Source: CALINF01 sp039990395
GTDB lineage: Bacteria; Pseudomonadota; Gammaproteobacteria; Pseudomonadales; Halieaceae
Reading direction: 5' to 3'
Length of the DNA: 64,000 bases
NCBI GenBank assembly: GCA_039990395.1
Contig: JBDXFZ010000144.1
Coordinates: 129,040-193,039 of the forward strand
The notes under the pieces are model-generated. The model was not told where the DNA came from. It worked only from the letters and a program-made list of their open reading frames with translations, and searched no databases. Position 1 is the first letter of the stretch; each line of letters begins with the position of its first letter. Positions 52,049 to 61,682 of the stretch are shown here, one piece after another. The position numbers and the translations under genes were made by a program.

Positions 52049-53278
52049 TTAAAGTGTTATCGCCGACATGTCGATACCATAAGCATCGGCTTCTAGACTA
52101 CTCACGATATCCAGTGGTTGGCCATCTGAGGTTTGCTTTTCATTCAGCAGATCTATGGTTCTAACCTCGGTAACCGGTTGCTTGTTCGAATCGAGTAAAA
52201 GCATCACCTGCGGGCGTAATCGGCGGGTACGGTACTCTGCCACTACCACTGCGACCTCGCCAGAAGATAGTTCGACCAATGTTCCAGCGGGATAGATACC
52301 TACCGCCTGGATAAACTCTTCGACCAGCTCTGCCTGGAAATCGATATCCTTCCACTCGTACAGCATTTTAATCGCTGTTGAGGGTGGGATCGCTCTGGCA
52401 TAGCTGCGATGACTGGTAATCGCATCGTAGCAATCAACAATCGCAGCAATACGCGCAAAGATAGGGATGTCATCACCGCCCAACCCCTCTGGATACCCAG
52501 AGCCGTCGTGGCGCTCGTGATGATATTGAACCATAGCCAATACGTCGGTATTCATCAGACCACTATCTTGAACCATACTCACACCCAACGCCACATGGCC
52601 GCGCACCTGGTCAAACTCTTCATCGGTCAGCGACCGATCTGCACGCAGCAGGGCTGGATCAACCCGCAGTTTACCCACGTCAAACAACAGTCCGCCGATT
52701 GCAAGAGAACGCAGGTCAGCTTTAGGTAGTCCCAGCTGACGCCCCAGCGCCACCGCCCAGATAGACGCACCCAATGAGTGCTGATAGGTGTATTGATCTT
52801 CCTGCTTCATACGAGCGAGCCAAATACAAGCGTCTGGGTTGCGAGTAATACTGTCGATCATGGGTTCAACCGATCGCTTAACACGCACCACATCCAAGCC
52901 CTGGCCTCGGGAAACGTCATTGAACATCTCATCGATGCCTTCGGCTAAAGATTGCACCGCTGCCTGGGCGCGCGGGTACTCGTCATCCCAGGGAGCATTG
53001 TCCTTGTACGTCTTTAGAGTCCGATTACTAAACAGCTCCTGTCGTGACTGCCTCGGACGATTACGGACCTTTCGGCGCAGGATTACTTCATCCTGCTTGC
53101 TCTTGGTCGTATCGACAAACACATACCGGCAGAACTCCCGCAACTTACGGATATCTTCATCCGTTTCCAACGTGAAGCCCTGCAACGTGAAGGGAGTATC
53201 AAGCCACGGACGATCGAGACTGGAGACGTACATCCCCGGCTCAAGATCGGTGGTGAATATTTTGATGACTTCCAGCAC
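52049..53278 (-). CDS. DUF3391/HD-GYP domain protein with altered HD motif
   Basis: N-terminal DUF3391 (about 1-60, LEPGMYVSSLDRPW). The HD-GYP domain occupies about 150-340. The canonical second metal motif 'HD' in 'LLHDIGK' reads LLFDVGK (F199-D200), so one metal ligand is lost. HHERHDGSGYP (253-263) is intact, as is DCYDAITSHR. Starts at a GTG (53278). Whether it still hydrolyses c-di-GMP is uncertain. It precedes the EAL gene in a two-gene operon. Confidence 0.88.
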   Translation of the reverse strand: MLEVIKIFTTDLEPGMYVSSLDRPWLDTPFTLQGFTLETDEDIRKLREFCRYVFVDTTKSKQDEVILRRKVRNRPRQSRQELFSNRTLKTYKDNAPWDDEYPRAQAAVQSLAEGIDEMFNDVSRGQGLDVVRVKRSVEPMIDSITRNPDACIWLARMKQEDQYTYQHSLGASIWAVALGRQLGLPKADLRSLAIGGLLFDVGKLRVDPALLRADRSLTDEEFDQVRGHVALGVSMVQDSGLMNTDVLAMVQYHHERHDGSGYPEGLGGDDIPIFARIAAIVDCYDAITSHRSYARAIPPSTAIKMLYEWKDIDFQAELVEEFIQAVGIYPAGTLVELSSGEVAVVVAEYRTRRLRPQVMLLLDSNKQPVTEVRTIDLLNEKQTSDGQPLDIVSSLEADAYGIDMSAITL

Positions 53279-53358
53279 GGCTTCGAAACTGCCTATATAA
53301 GAATTGCGAACCTTAGGATATCGGTTTTAGCGCGACAAATCCCTTAAGTAAATGTGAT

Positions 53359-54366
53359 TCAGTTCGCATCTGGCACCAGATAAGCCGAGTTCCAGCCATA
53401 TGTCGCCGCTTTCAGAGTCAGAGCGCTGGGCTTCTTACCCCCGACTATGGCCTGCAACCAGGGGTAAATATCCTTGAAGAGTTCAGGTTGCGCATGCAGA
53501 AGAGGCAAAGAAAGCAGCAATGTATCGCCGCCTTCGTTCAAGATAACCATGTGCCGCGGGCGCTGCGGCGTCGCCTGAATAGCAATGCGATCCCAGTTCG
53601 CCACCACACCATGCCTTTGCTGCCAGCGTATCTCCATCGCCAGAATTGCCATTTCCTGCAGCAGCTGGGTACAGAGCGGTCTGACCCTTGCCAGATCGGC
53701 TGCCCGCCCGAAGTGAAACTGGAAACTATTGAGGGAGCACACCGGCCCCTGTTCGGTAAAGTGCCACTGCGGTGTTACCAACGGCGCGGAAACCGGTATT
53801 GGCTCCGGGACGCTACCGGGTTCCACATCGGGGGCCGTCAACGAAAAGCAATCTCTGCGACCACAAAAATCAAGCAACACACCCTGCTCGTAGGCTACTT
53901 GCTGATTAGCACGTGGATGGTTGAGAATCACAGTTCTACCTGCGACCCGCAGCGATGCCTCGTCAGGAAAGCGAGCAAATACCTCGACCGGAAAGCCCGT
54001 TTCTACATCCTGCTGCACCAGAATAAGCTGATCGGCGTAATCGGCCACAGCGCGCGACCAACCTTCTAGCTTGGCCGCATTGAGCGACGCTTCACGCTCG
54101 CTGCGCGCGAGATCTGCCTCACCCAGATAGATTTCTGCAAGGTGTACAAGCGCAACATCGGCAAATTCGCTGCGCCATTCATCGGGGGCAGACTCCAATC
54201 CAAGCACTGTACGCTGAAATCGGCTAGCGTCGGCTCCTACCGGACTTGTATCACTGGATATCGCCGTCTGCGCAATCCCATATTGAAGCGCAAGCAGGCA
54301 GATGAGCGAGCGCCAGCATCGGCACATTGATTGGGTTCTACCCACTAATCTGGATGCAATATTCAT
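53359..54366 (-). CDS. Exported protein of unknown function
   Basis: The N-terminus has a hydrophobic signal segment (SLICLLALQYGIAQT). The mature protein is about 300 aa, mixed alpha/beta. Notable stretches are DVALVHLAEIYLGEADLARSE, a beta-strand part (VIVILNHP-type: GRTVILNHPRAN), and cysteines in LLDFCGRRDCFSL that could form a disulfide. I recognise no catalytic motif. It is divergent from the PQQ dehydrogenase; nothing ties their roles. Confidence 0.68.
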   Translation of the reverse strand: MNIASRLVGRTQSMCRCWRSLICLLALQYGIAQTAISSDTSPVGADASRFQRTVLGLESAPDEWRSEFADVALVHLAEIYLGEADLARSEREASLNAAKLEGWSRAVADYADQLILVQQDVETGFPVEVFARFPDEASLRVAGRTVILNHPRANQQVAYEQGVLLDFCGRRDCFSLTAPDVEPGSVPEPIPVSAPLVTPQWHFTEQGPVCSLNSFQFHFGRAADLARVRPLCTQLLQEMAILAMEIRWQQRHGVVANWDRIAIQATPQRPRHMVILNEGGDTLLLSLPLLHAQPELFKDIYPWLQAIVGGKKPSALTLKAATYGWNSAYLVPDAN

Positions 54367-54510
54367 AACACTGTGAGCGCTTTGGGGTCTTCATCGTTTG
54401 CATTACGCTATAGGGTTCTACTGCTCAACTGGCGTACAACTTAGCTGAAACTCTGCTGATTCCGGATTCTGCGCTAAACTGACCACTGAAAACTATAACA
54501 GGTAACAGCC

Positions 54511-56679
54511 ATGACACCTTTGCATCGACTTGCCGCGAGCCTATGTATCGCCGGATTTACTGTCCTCACCATCGCCTGCGCTAAAGACACGGAGACCGGG
54601 GCCTCACAAATGCCGCCAGCACCGGCCTTAACAAGTAGTGTAACCGATGCTACCGCGCCAGATGTGGAGTGGCGCAAGCACGGCCTGAATGACGCCGAGG
54701 CGCGCTTTAGTGCGCTAAGCGACATCAATGACGACAATGCCGACCAACTGGGTCTTGCCTGGTATTTCGATTACCCCACTAACCGAGGACTGGAGGCAAC
54801 ACCGCTGATAGTTGATGGGGTGATATATACAACGGGTTCATGGAGCATGGTATATGCACACGACGCCCTGACCGGTGAACTCAAATGGTTCTATGATCCA
54901 CAGGCACCGCGCGAATGGGCGATCAAAATGTGCTGCGACGTTGTCAACCGTGGTGTTGCCTATGACAATGGTCAAGTGTTCTTTGGCACAATTGATGGTC
55001 GACTGATCAGCCTGGATGCCAAAGACGGCAGTGTCCTCTGGGAAGTACAAACTATCGATCGCAGCCGCCCCTACTCCATCACCGGGGCCCCTCGCATTGT
55101 TAAAGACAAAGTGGTCATCGGCAACGGCGGCAGTGAACTGGGTGTGCGTGGCTATGTATCTGCCTATAGCATCAGTAATGGCGAAATGGCATGGCGCTTT
55201 TACACAGTACCAGGCAACCCCGCCGATGGTTTTGAGAATCCTGCATTAGAAAAAGCAGCCGAAACCTGGGGCGGCGGAGAATGGTGGGATGTTGGCGGTG
55301 GTGGCACTGTGTGGGATTCAATGGCCTACGATCCCGATTTGAATTTGCTCTATGTAGGGGTGGGTAATGGCGCTCCCTGGAACCGTCAAATTCGCAGCCC
55401 TGATGGAGGAGACAATCTGTATCTGTCCTCCATTCTGGCACTCAACCCTGATGACGGCTCTTATGTGTGGCACTACCAGACAACCCCGGGTGAAGCGTGG
55501 GACTACACGGCCACACAGCATATGATCCTGGCAGATTTTGAAATTGGTGGGCAGATGCGCGAAGTCATCATGCAGGCACCCAAGAACGGCTTCTTCTATG
55601 TGCTTGATCGCGCTACTGGCGAGTTGCTCTCTGCCGATGCATACGCAACTGTTACATGGGCTACCCATGTCGATATAGAGACCGGACGCCCTGTTGAAGT
55701 AGAGGGAGCTCGCTACGAGGATGACCAAGCCGGCGGCTTACATCTACCCGGCCCTATTGGTGGTCATAACTGGCATCCAATGAGCCATAATCCGGAGACC
55801 GGCCTAGTCTATATTCCAGCACAGGACGTACCCTGGATCTATAAAACGGATACCGAGTTCCGACATCGCAAGGGGTACTGGAACACAGGCACCGACACCA
55901 TGCCTGCATCATTACCCGACGATCCTGCCATCAAGCAACAGGTACTCGATACCGTCACCGGCTCGCTCATAGCCTGGGACCCCGTCGCTAAAGCACCGCG
56001 CTGGAGAGTTGACCATGCGGGGCCCTGGAATGGCGGCATTCTGTCGACCGCAGGTAACCTTGTATTCCAGGGTAACGCCAATGGTCAGGTTGTAGCCTAT
56101 CGGGCTGATACCGGAGAATCGATCTGGCAGTTTGATGCACAGACTGGCGTAGTCGCCCCCCCAGCCACTTATCGTATTAACGGCGAACAGTATTTGGCTA
56201 TTGTCGCTGGTTGGGGAGGATCACTGCCACTAGTGGGCGGCGAAGCGCTGACCGCAGGTGCCATACCCAACCGCAGTAGGTTGCTGGTATTCAAACTCAA
56301 CGGTGAAGCGAGCTTGCCCCCGGCTGTTGAACGTGAACTCGTGTTTGACCCACCCGAACAGACTGCCTCTGCCGCACAGATAGAAGCAGGCAAAGCTGTC
56401 TATCTCACCTACTGCGTATTCTGTCACGGCGATGGCGTGGTGGGTGGTGGAGTCACGCCGGATCTGCGAGCACTGACACCAGAAAAGCACGCCAATTGGG
56501 ACGCGGTCGTGCTAGGCGGCACCCACTGGCAAAACGGCATGGTTGGCTTTGGTGGCGAAATCTCGAAACAAGATGCAGACAACATCCATGCGTATGTTAT
56601 CGAGCGCGCGCACAAAGCAGTCGAAGACTTGGCTAGTGCAGAGAGTGCAGACTCAAAGGGTGCCGATACTGGTTCCTAG
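54511..56679 (+). CDS. PQQ-dependent alcohol dehydrogenase with C-terminal cytochrome c (quinohaemoprotein)
   Basis: An exported eight-bladed propeller. The hallmark adjacent cysteines (C141-C142 in KMCCDVV) form the disulfide by the PQQ, and the catalytic Asp is in GEAWDYTATQH. Repeated tryptophan-docking motifs (for example DAKDGSVLWEVQT, DPDDGSYVWHYQT-like) are visible. A linker leads to a cytochrome c domain with TYCVFCHGDG (C-x2-C-H at about residues 637-641) and a Met ligand likely in NGMVGFGG. The signal ends TIAC, an imperfect lipobox, so it may be membrane-tethered. AGGT precedes the ATG. No pqq synthesis genes are in the window. Confidence 0.92.
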   Translation: MTPLHRLAASLCIAGFTVLTIACAKDTETGASQMPPAPALTSSVTDATAPDVEWRKHGLNDAEARFSALSDINDDNADQLGLAWYFDYPTNRGLEATPLIVDGVIYTTGSWSMVYAHDALTGELKWFYDPQAPREWAIKMCCDVVNRGVAYDNGQVFFGTIDGRLISLDAKDGSVLWEVQTIDRSRPYSITGAPRIVKDKVVIGNGGSELGVRGYVSAYSISNGEMAWRFYTVPGNPADGFENPALEKAAETWGGGEWWDVGGGGTVWDSMAYDPDLNLLYVGVGNGAPWNRQIRSPDGGDNLYLSSILALNPDDGSYVWHYQTTPGEAWDYTATQHMILADFEIGGQMREVIMQAPKNGFFYVLDRATGELLSADAYATVTWATHVDIETGRPVEVEGARYEDDQAGGLHLPGPIGGHNWHPMSHNPETGLVYIPAQDVPWIYKTDTEFRHRKGYWNTGTDTMPASLPDDPAIKQQVLDTVTGSLIAWDPVAKAPRWRVDHAGPWNGGILSTAGNLVFQGNANGQVVAYRADTGESIWQFDAQTGVVAPPATYRINGEQYLAIVAGWGGSLPLVGGEALTAGAIPNRSRLLVFKLNGEASLPPAVERELVFDPPEQTASAAQIEAGKAVYLTYCVFCHGDGVVGGGVTPDLRALTPEKHANWDAVVLGGTHWQNGMVGFGGEISKQDADNIHAYVIERAHKAVEDLASAESADSKGADTGS

Positions 56680-56687
56680 AATTCAAA

Positions 56688-56719
56688 AACTGCTGAGGCG
56701 TGATGTCATCACGCCTCAG
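56688..56719 (-). terminator. Rho-independent terminator of the alpha/beta hydrolase gene
   Basis: CTGAGGCGTGATG (56693-56705) and CATCACGCCTCAG (56707-56719) form a perfect 13-base stem around one base (in practice an 11-base stem with a five-base loop). On the minus strand it is followed within three bases by TTTTT (complement of AAAAA at 56688-56692), so it should stop leftward transcription from the hydrolase gene. On the plus strand no T-run follows. Confidence 0.75.
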
Positions 56720-56789
56720 ATTCACAATCCCCCTGCCTTGGATTTGACAAGACTCCATGAAGTGAAGCCCGGGCGACTCGTATCAACGG

Positions 56790-57476
56790 CTAGATTTTAT
56801 TCGCTACAATCCTCAGCGATTCTCGGGCAAACCCCATTCCAAGATGCGATGCCTTAATCTCTATATGTTCCACATTGGGTGACCAGCGATCGATGCACGC
56901 TTCCCAACTCACAACCCCGTCATTGCGGGAGTACAACGCTACTACCGGTACGTTTAAGGGTTCATCGAAGCGCTCAATAGTGGCTTGTTCGATCTCTTTA
57001 ACATCAATGCCCTGACGCTCGTAAAAATCGGCTGTTGCGGTATAGCGCGGACCACCAAATACAGGCGTTCCCAACGTTATTACCTTGGCAACGGCTGCAG
57101 GCAGGTCACGCGCCGCTTCACGTGCGATGTAGCCACCCAGGCTCCAGCCTACCAGCGTCACACTTCGACCCGTTCGCTCAAAGGACTCGACGAGTGCGCT
57201 GCTGAATGCTGCCAGCAGAGTTGGAACGTCACCTCCATTGAAACCCAAACCCCAGTCGGAGGCATCGAACCCTGCGTTCTCTACCGTACGCTTGAGGGCA
57301 AACATTGCTGCTGGACCACTGCCGAATCCTGGCAATAGCAAGGCATCACCGCGATCCCTGGTGCTCGCCCGGGGTAGCCAGGCACCACTAAATACTCCCG
57401 ACGCCACGTCAAACGGCGTCCTCGCCTCGCGCAAGGGAGCAAAGCGCGAGGGAGCTGACAACTGGGGAAATTTCAT
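56790..57476 (-). CDS. Alpha/beta hydrolase (esterase/lipase-like)
   Basis: The nucleophile elbow is GWSLGG with Ser in the middle; the acid is likely the Asp in YSRNDGVVSWE, and the His in KASHLGMGF completes the triad. LLPGFGSGPAAM marks the oxyanion loop. 228 aa, no signal peptide, so it is cytoplasmic. The HGFG-like 'PGFGSG' suggests an esterase of small lipids. It lies between the PQQ dehydrogenase (convergent) and the FHA protein. Confidence 0.85.
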   Translation of the reverse strand: MKFPQLSAPSRFAPLREARTPFDVASGVFSGAWLPRASTRDRGDALLLPGFGSGPAAMFALKRTVENAGFDASDWGLGFNGGDVPTLLAAFSSALVESFERTGRSVTLVGWSLGGYIAREAARDLPAAVAKVITLGTPVFGGPRYTATADFYERQGIDVKEIEQATIERFDEPLNVPVVALYSRNDGVVSWEACIDRWSPNVEHIEIKASHLGMGFARESLRIVANKI

Positions 57477-57562
57477 AGGCCTACTTCTAACTTCAATATC
57501 GAGTACGCAATATACGCGACGTCATGGCGATCAGATCAAACGCCACCGGCCAACCCGGGAGA

Positions 57563-58387
57563 TCAGCCAGGGTCCAGTGGCATGAACAACATGTCCAGCG
57601 TTCCAAGACTTACGGTATCGCCCCGCTTAAGTCGAGTAGATTTGGCGCGATTTCCATTCACTTTCGTGCCATTAGTCGAGACATTGTCGTCAATAAACCA
57701 ATCCCCATTTTCATACTTGAGTGAAGCATGAGTGGCAGAGACAGTGACATCATCAAAGGTGACGTCACTGGCCGGTGCTCGTCCAAGAGACCACTGCGTT
57801 TTGCCCGCCAAATGGGGAACCAAGAACAGATCATTTAGCCGGCGCTCACTCGTGACCATGAACGCCGCTGCGTTACTCTGAGTATCTATTGCCTGATTAC
57901 GGATGAGGTTTTCCATCACTTTTTCATGCTGGGAATCGCGGTTGGTAGAGAAGAATGCTTCGTCATTGGCGGTCCAACCTGGAGGATGCGACAAAGCCAT
58001 CCGTAGCGCTGTTTCATCGGGGTCGCTTTGGTCGATGACAAAAGAGGTTTCGTCATTGCCAAGTCGAGCTCCGAAAATCGTTGTATTGCCCGCGCTGCCT
58101 GGCTCAATAACCAAAAAGGACTGATCACCGACAGTAACGATATCCCCTCCAGTAATTTCACACTCTCCCTTTAACTCACGCTTGTTGATGTAGGTCCCGT
58201 TGGTAGAACCCAGGTCTTCCACATAAAGCTGGCCCCGCCTGATACTCAGTTGAGCATGCCAACGGGAGGCCTCGTCATTATCGAGCACGATATCGCAAGT
58301 CTCATGTCGCCCTATCTTGAACGCGACACCCGACAGCTCAATAGTTTCATTGCTGCTGAGATCACGAAGGACAAAGAAATCGGTCAT
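57563..58387 (-). CDS. Protein with two FHA domains
   Basis: The first FHA domain (about 12-90) shows FKIGRHETCDIVLDN, SRWHAQLSIRRG and DLGSTNGTYINK. The second (about 195-273) shows WSLGRAPASDVTFDD, SATHASLKYENG and STNGTKVNGNRA. FHA domains bind phosphothreonine, so a Ser/Thr kinase or phosphatase must act elsewhere. A 100-residue linker separates the domains. The start is the ATG at 58387. Last gene of the FecR-OmpA-CHASE2/HD-GYP unit, after a gap of 141 bases. Confidence 0.9.
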   Translation of the reverse strand: MTDFFVLRDLSSNETIELSGVAFKIGRHETCDIVLDNDEASRWHAQLSIRRGQLYVEDLGSTNGTYINKRELKGECEITGGDIVTVGDQSFLVIEPGSAGNTTIFGARLGNDETSFVIDQSDPDETALRMALSHPPGWTANDEAFFSTNRDSQHEKVMENLIRNQAIDTQSNAAAFMVTSERRLNDLFLVPHLAGKTQWSLGRAPASDVTFDDVTVSATHASLKYENGDWFIDDNVSTNGTKVNGNRAKSTRLKRGDTVSLGTLDMLFMPLDPG

Positions 58388-58528
58388 AACCACTAAATCT
58401 GTTGCGGGACGATCCTGAATTCTAGCAGCATTTTGGGGCGTTCTCGATCCCCATTAAGGGTCTTGCGATCAGCATCACAAAGCAGGCTCAGTAGAGTTTG
58501 ACGGGAAGTAAGCATTCGCGGTTCGGTA

Positions 58529-60586
58529 CTATGAATCAGCGCGCACGATAGTGCGCAATCCAGCAACGATGCCCGGGTCGAATCGTGTGCCAGATGCGCC
58601 CTCAATCGCCTCTACTGCATGTAATTGATCCAATGGCGCGCGTTCAGGCTCGGGATCCACAAGCGCAAGATAACAATCAACAACGGCAATGATGCGCGCA
58701 GCCAGTGGAATTTCATCTCCTGTGAGGCCCTGTGGATAGCCGCCCCCATTGACCCACTCATACTGGGATTCAACTATTTCACGGAAGCAGTGAAGATACT
58801 GCTGGGCGCTATCTGTTCCGCCATCAACACCACTACCAAGTGTTTTTTGCGCAGTAGCTATTGCAATATCGACCACCTCAGCGTGCTGCCCTATCGCCTC
58901 TCTTTGCGCCTGCGTCAGCTCCTCTAGCAAAAGTCCGTCTATGGCAAGCGATGCCATGCCCGCATCATGCAACGGCGCCACCTGGACAATACAATCTATG
59001 CTATCGGCATTCAGTTGATCAGCAAACTTCTGCTGTGTGGCCAATTCCTCAGCAACCAGTCGGGTAATACGCTTCACCTGCGCCTGCTTGTCCGCGCGCG
59101 CCTTGTCTGCGGGTGCTTCTATGGATTTAACCAGCTTTCCAGCCACAAGATTAGCCGTTTCCCGCGTCTCCTGCTGCCGCAACGCCAGATGTTGCGCCTC
59201 CCTGTCGAATTCGATCATCGCACTGGAAACAAGACTACCCATAACACTGGACAAAATAATGAAGAATGACGAAGCATCGAACAGAATGCCTATCTGCCGG
59301 AACAACAAATAGCCTAACGTTACAAACATCACGTTCAGGCCCAACGTGAGCCACATTGACGCCCTGGGAACTGCCTTTAGGAACGTGGCCAGCGGCGAGT
59401 CCGTACGGGGAATAAACCAGATAAGAAAGCTACCGATAGCGACAATCAAAAATACTTCGAGCCACTTTATCCACCAAGGCCTGAGCAAGAAGCGCCCATC
59501 AAACATGGATTCCAGAACCTGTGCCTGAATTTCAATCCCGGGCACGAGCTCCCTCAAAGCCGTGGTGCGCATATCGTGTAAGCCAGACCCAGTAAGTCCA
59601 AGCATCACCAGTTTTCCGCTGAGCTGTTCAGGATCAACCCTGCCTTCGAGTACATCAACGGCCGACACATAGCGTCCGGCGGTTACTTCGCTGCGTGCAT
59701 AGTGCAACCAGATCTCCCCACCCGGTTGCGTGGGAACGCGCAAATCCGCAACGTTGACAGATTCAATTCCGTGTCGGGCTACCTCCACTTCCACCGCCGT
59801 AGATCCAGTGGCGATGCGCAACATTTCCATCGCCAAACCGGAGACCACTTCATCGCCGATGGCCACGACTAGCGGAATGCGACGTACCACACCAAATTCG
59901 AGGTCTACACTTAAGATCGCCTGCCCTCTGGCGGCCGATTGGAGAACCGGTAAACTGGCAAGCACCGCCTCGAAGCGGCGCAAATACGGAAGTGCATCGC
60001 CACCAGAAACAGACACAGGCGCTGTAAGAAGGCCAGCGCGACTGGTAAAGGTTGTGAAATCAAAACCGGCAGCGCCCAATATCGAAGGTACGCTGGCCAA
60101 TGATTGTGCTAATCGTTCTTCATGGCTGGGTAATGCCTTGAGCTGCGCCAATAACTCAGGAGATGTACCGGGCGGCAGGTTTTCCGCCACCTTGTCGGGC
60201 GAGGTCTGATCTGCCTCGGGCATATACATATCGAAACCAATCGCTGCCGGTTGGTAAAAATCGATCGCATCGATAACTTCCGCGAGCTTATTGCGTGGCC
60301 ATGGCCACTGCCCAAGGCGGGCCAGGCTAGTCTCGTCGACTGCAACGATCGTAACTGGCTGCGAGAGTGGTTCGCGTGGATGGTATTTTTGGTAGCTGTC
60401 GAACAGAAACTGCCTGGCAGTGCTGAAGGGTCTGGTAATGCTGCCAGACACCTCTTCAATAGAGGGGTCGGGTCGCAGCTCGGACAAAACGCATAACATG
60501 GTCATCCAAAGCAAAATGATAATTGCTACAGGCCGACCGCGGCCAAAAAGAAAAATCCGCTGTAAAAAACCTATGGCACTGTGCAT
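58529..60586 (-). CDS. CHASE2 sensor with degenerate C-terminal HD-GYP domain
   Basis: One N-terminal helix (about 19-35) and an extracytoplasmic CHASE2 domain (about 45-330; DEVSGSITRPFSTARQFLFD, VAVDETSLARLGQWPWPRN, GLTGSGLHDMRTTALRELVPGIEI). Three membrane helices follow (about 355-445), then a cytosolic coil and an HD-GYP-like domain (about 500-685). Its metal motif is present as LHDAGM, but the second motif reads QYEWVNGGGYPQGL in place of HHE. So catalysis is doubtful. The arrangement CHASE2-output with FecR and OmpA neighbours is a known type of envelope-stress sensory unit, here with HD-GYP instead of a cyclase. Confidence 0.85.
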   Translation of the reverse strand: MHSAIGFLQRIFLFGRGRPVAIIILLWMTMLCVLSELRPDPSIEEVSGSITRPFSTARQFLFDSYQKYHPREPLSQPVTIVAVDETSLARLGQWPWPRNKLAEVIDAIDFYQPAAIGFDMYMPEADQTSPDKVAENLPPGTSPELLAQLKALPSHEERLAQSLASVPSILGAAGFDFTTFTSRAGLLTAPVSVSGGDALPYLRRFEAVLASLPVLQSAARGQAILSVDLEFGVVRRIPLVVAIGDEVVSGLAMEMLRIATGSTAVEVEVARHGIESVNVADLRVPTQPGGEIWLHYARSEVTAGRYVSAVDVLEGRVDPEQLSGKLVMLGLTGSGLHDMRTTALRELVPGIEIQAQVLESMFDGRFLLRPWWIKWLEVFLIVAIGSFLIWFIPRTDSPLATFLKAVPRASMWLTLGLNVMFVTLGYLLFRQIGILFDASSFFIILSSVMGSLVSSAMIEFDREAQHLALRQQETRETANLVAGKLVKSIEAPADKARADKQAQVKRITRLVAEELATQQKFADQLNADSIDCIVQVAPLHDAGMASLAIDGLLLEELTQAQREAIGQHAEVVDIAIATAQKTLGSGVDGGTDSAQQYLHCFREIVESQYEWVNGGGYPQGLTGDEIPLAARIIAVVDCYLALVDPEPERAPLDQLHAVEAIEGASGTRFDPGIVAGLRTIVRADS

Positions 60587-60604
60587 AAGTGCGAATCCAG
60601 ACGA

Positions 60605-61225
60605 TTAGCGGATATTGATTTCTACTCTGCGATTTCTAGCTTCCGATACTTTATCGGCTGTCGCCACAATGGGCTCCCGCTCACCACGACCGGAAGACTG
60701 AAGACTCTGCGCCTCAACACCCATCTCTTCAATCAACTGCTGCACAGCCTCTGCGCGGGCCAGTGAGAGAACATCGTTGTCTGCGTCACTGCCAACTCGA
60801 TCGGTGTGACCAATAATTGATATCTCAGGTGCGGGGCGATCTCGTAGAAATACCTTCATCTCGTCGATTGTCTGCAAGGATGCAGTTGTCAGCTGATCAC
60901 TCGACCCCGCTTCAAAGGTGACGACAAATGATTTCGGCTGTGGAGGTGTTGCACTGAGCAATCCACCGTACTGAGCCTGAATAGTTGCAGCGTCCTCTAC
61001 TCGCGTTTCGAGCGCGCCCTCTTCGTCGACAGCGACCGTGGCATAAGCTGTATCGAGTGTTTGTTCTCCTCCCGACGCAGTAGTAACGACAACAGCTCCG
61101 ACTCTGCCGTCCTCATCGGGAAGCAATATCACAGTATCGGTAACGGCAGGCGGCAGCGGCTCCGGTGGGGCGCTGAATACGATCATCAAGTAGATGCCAA
61201 ACAGCGGCGCGAGCAATACTCCCAT
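60605..61225 (-). CDS. OmpA family protein
   Basis: An N-terminal membrane anchor (VLLAPLFGIYLMIVFSA) and a periplasmic linker lead to an OmpA/MotB-type peptidoglycan-binding domain (about 105-206): FVVTFEAGSSDQLTTAS, ISIIGHTDRVGSDADND, LSLARAEAVQQLIEEMG, SSGRGEREPIVATAD and RNRRVEINI. TDRVGS and NRRVEI are the diagnostic motifs. The start ATG has GAGGAG about 10 bases before it and lies 4 bases after the FecR stop. Confidence 0.9.
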   Translation of the reverse strand: MGVLLAPLFGIYLMIVFSAPPEPLPPAVTDTVILLPDEDGRVGAVVVTTASGGEQTLDTAYATVAVDEEGALETRVEDAATIQAQYGGLLSATPPQPKSFVVTFEAGSSDQLTTASLQTIDEMKVFLRDRPAPEISIIGHTDRVGSDADNDVLSLARAEAVQQLIEEMGVEAQSLQSSGRGEREPIVATADKVSEARNRRVEINIR

Positions 61226-61229
61226 GTGT

Positions 61230-61682
61230 TTACTGCTCCTCTACTGGCGTATCGACTTCTATGATGAACTCCGTGCCGCGCACGCCCAAAGTCACGGTAG
61301 GTGTATTGAACTTCACACCATTTGGGCTTGCCTTGGCTATCTTGCCCGAGATAACAGATAGCGAACCTCGCGTCACTGAGGCGTCAACCTCCCCTGCGTG
61401 AGTGGTGGTATCAAAGTTAAACGTATTCAGGTCAAGCGTGGTATCTGGCCCAGCCGTAAGGCGAGTATTGTCCCGCAACGTCAAGCCCACTGCGCCATCT
61501 GACCCGGTCACCAGGCTGTCATTTACAAATACCGTGCTCCCTACCGCCGCGGGCAACGTATCTGCACCACGCATGATCTTGGCATCGCCTCGGCTGATTT
61601 TTATCGTTCCTGCTTCGTTCTCACTAAAAGCCGGTAATGCGATGGCGAATAACATACTGGCCACTAAAAATTTACGACCCAT
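61230..61682 (-). CDS. FecR-domain exported protein
   Basis: A signal peptide (MGRKFLVASMLFAIALPAFS) with a strong ribosome site (GAGAGAGG five bases before ATG 61682). The mature part has the FecR domain: GTIKISRGDAKIMRGADTL, a step with DNTRLTAGPDTTLDL, and PTVTLGVRGTEFIIEVD. In iron regulation FecR relays to a sigma factor, but here it lies with OmpA, CHASE2/HD-GYP and FHA genes, a different context. First gene of the operon. Confidence 0.88.
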   Translation of the reverse strand: MGRKFLVASMLFAIALPAFSENEAGTIKISRGDAKIMRGADTLPAAVGSTVFVNDSLVTGSDGAVGLTLRDNTRLTAGPDTTLDLNTFNFDTTTHAGEVDASVTRGSLSVISGKIAKASPNGVKFNTPTVTLGVRGTEFIIEVDTPVEEQ

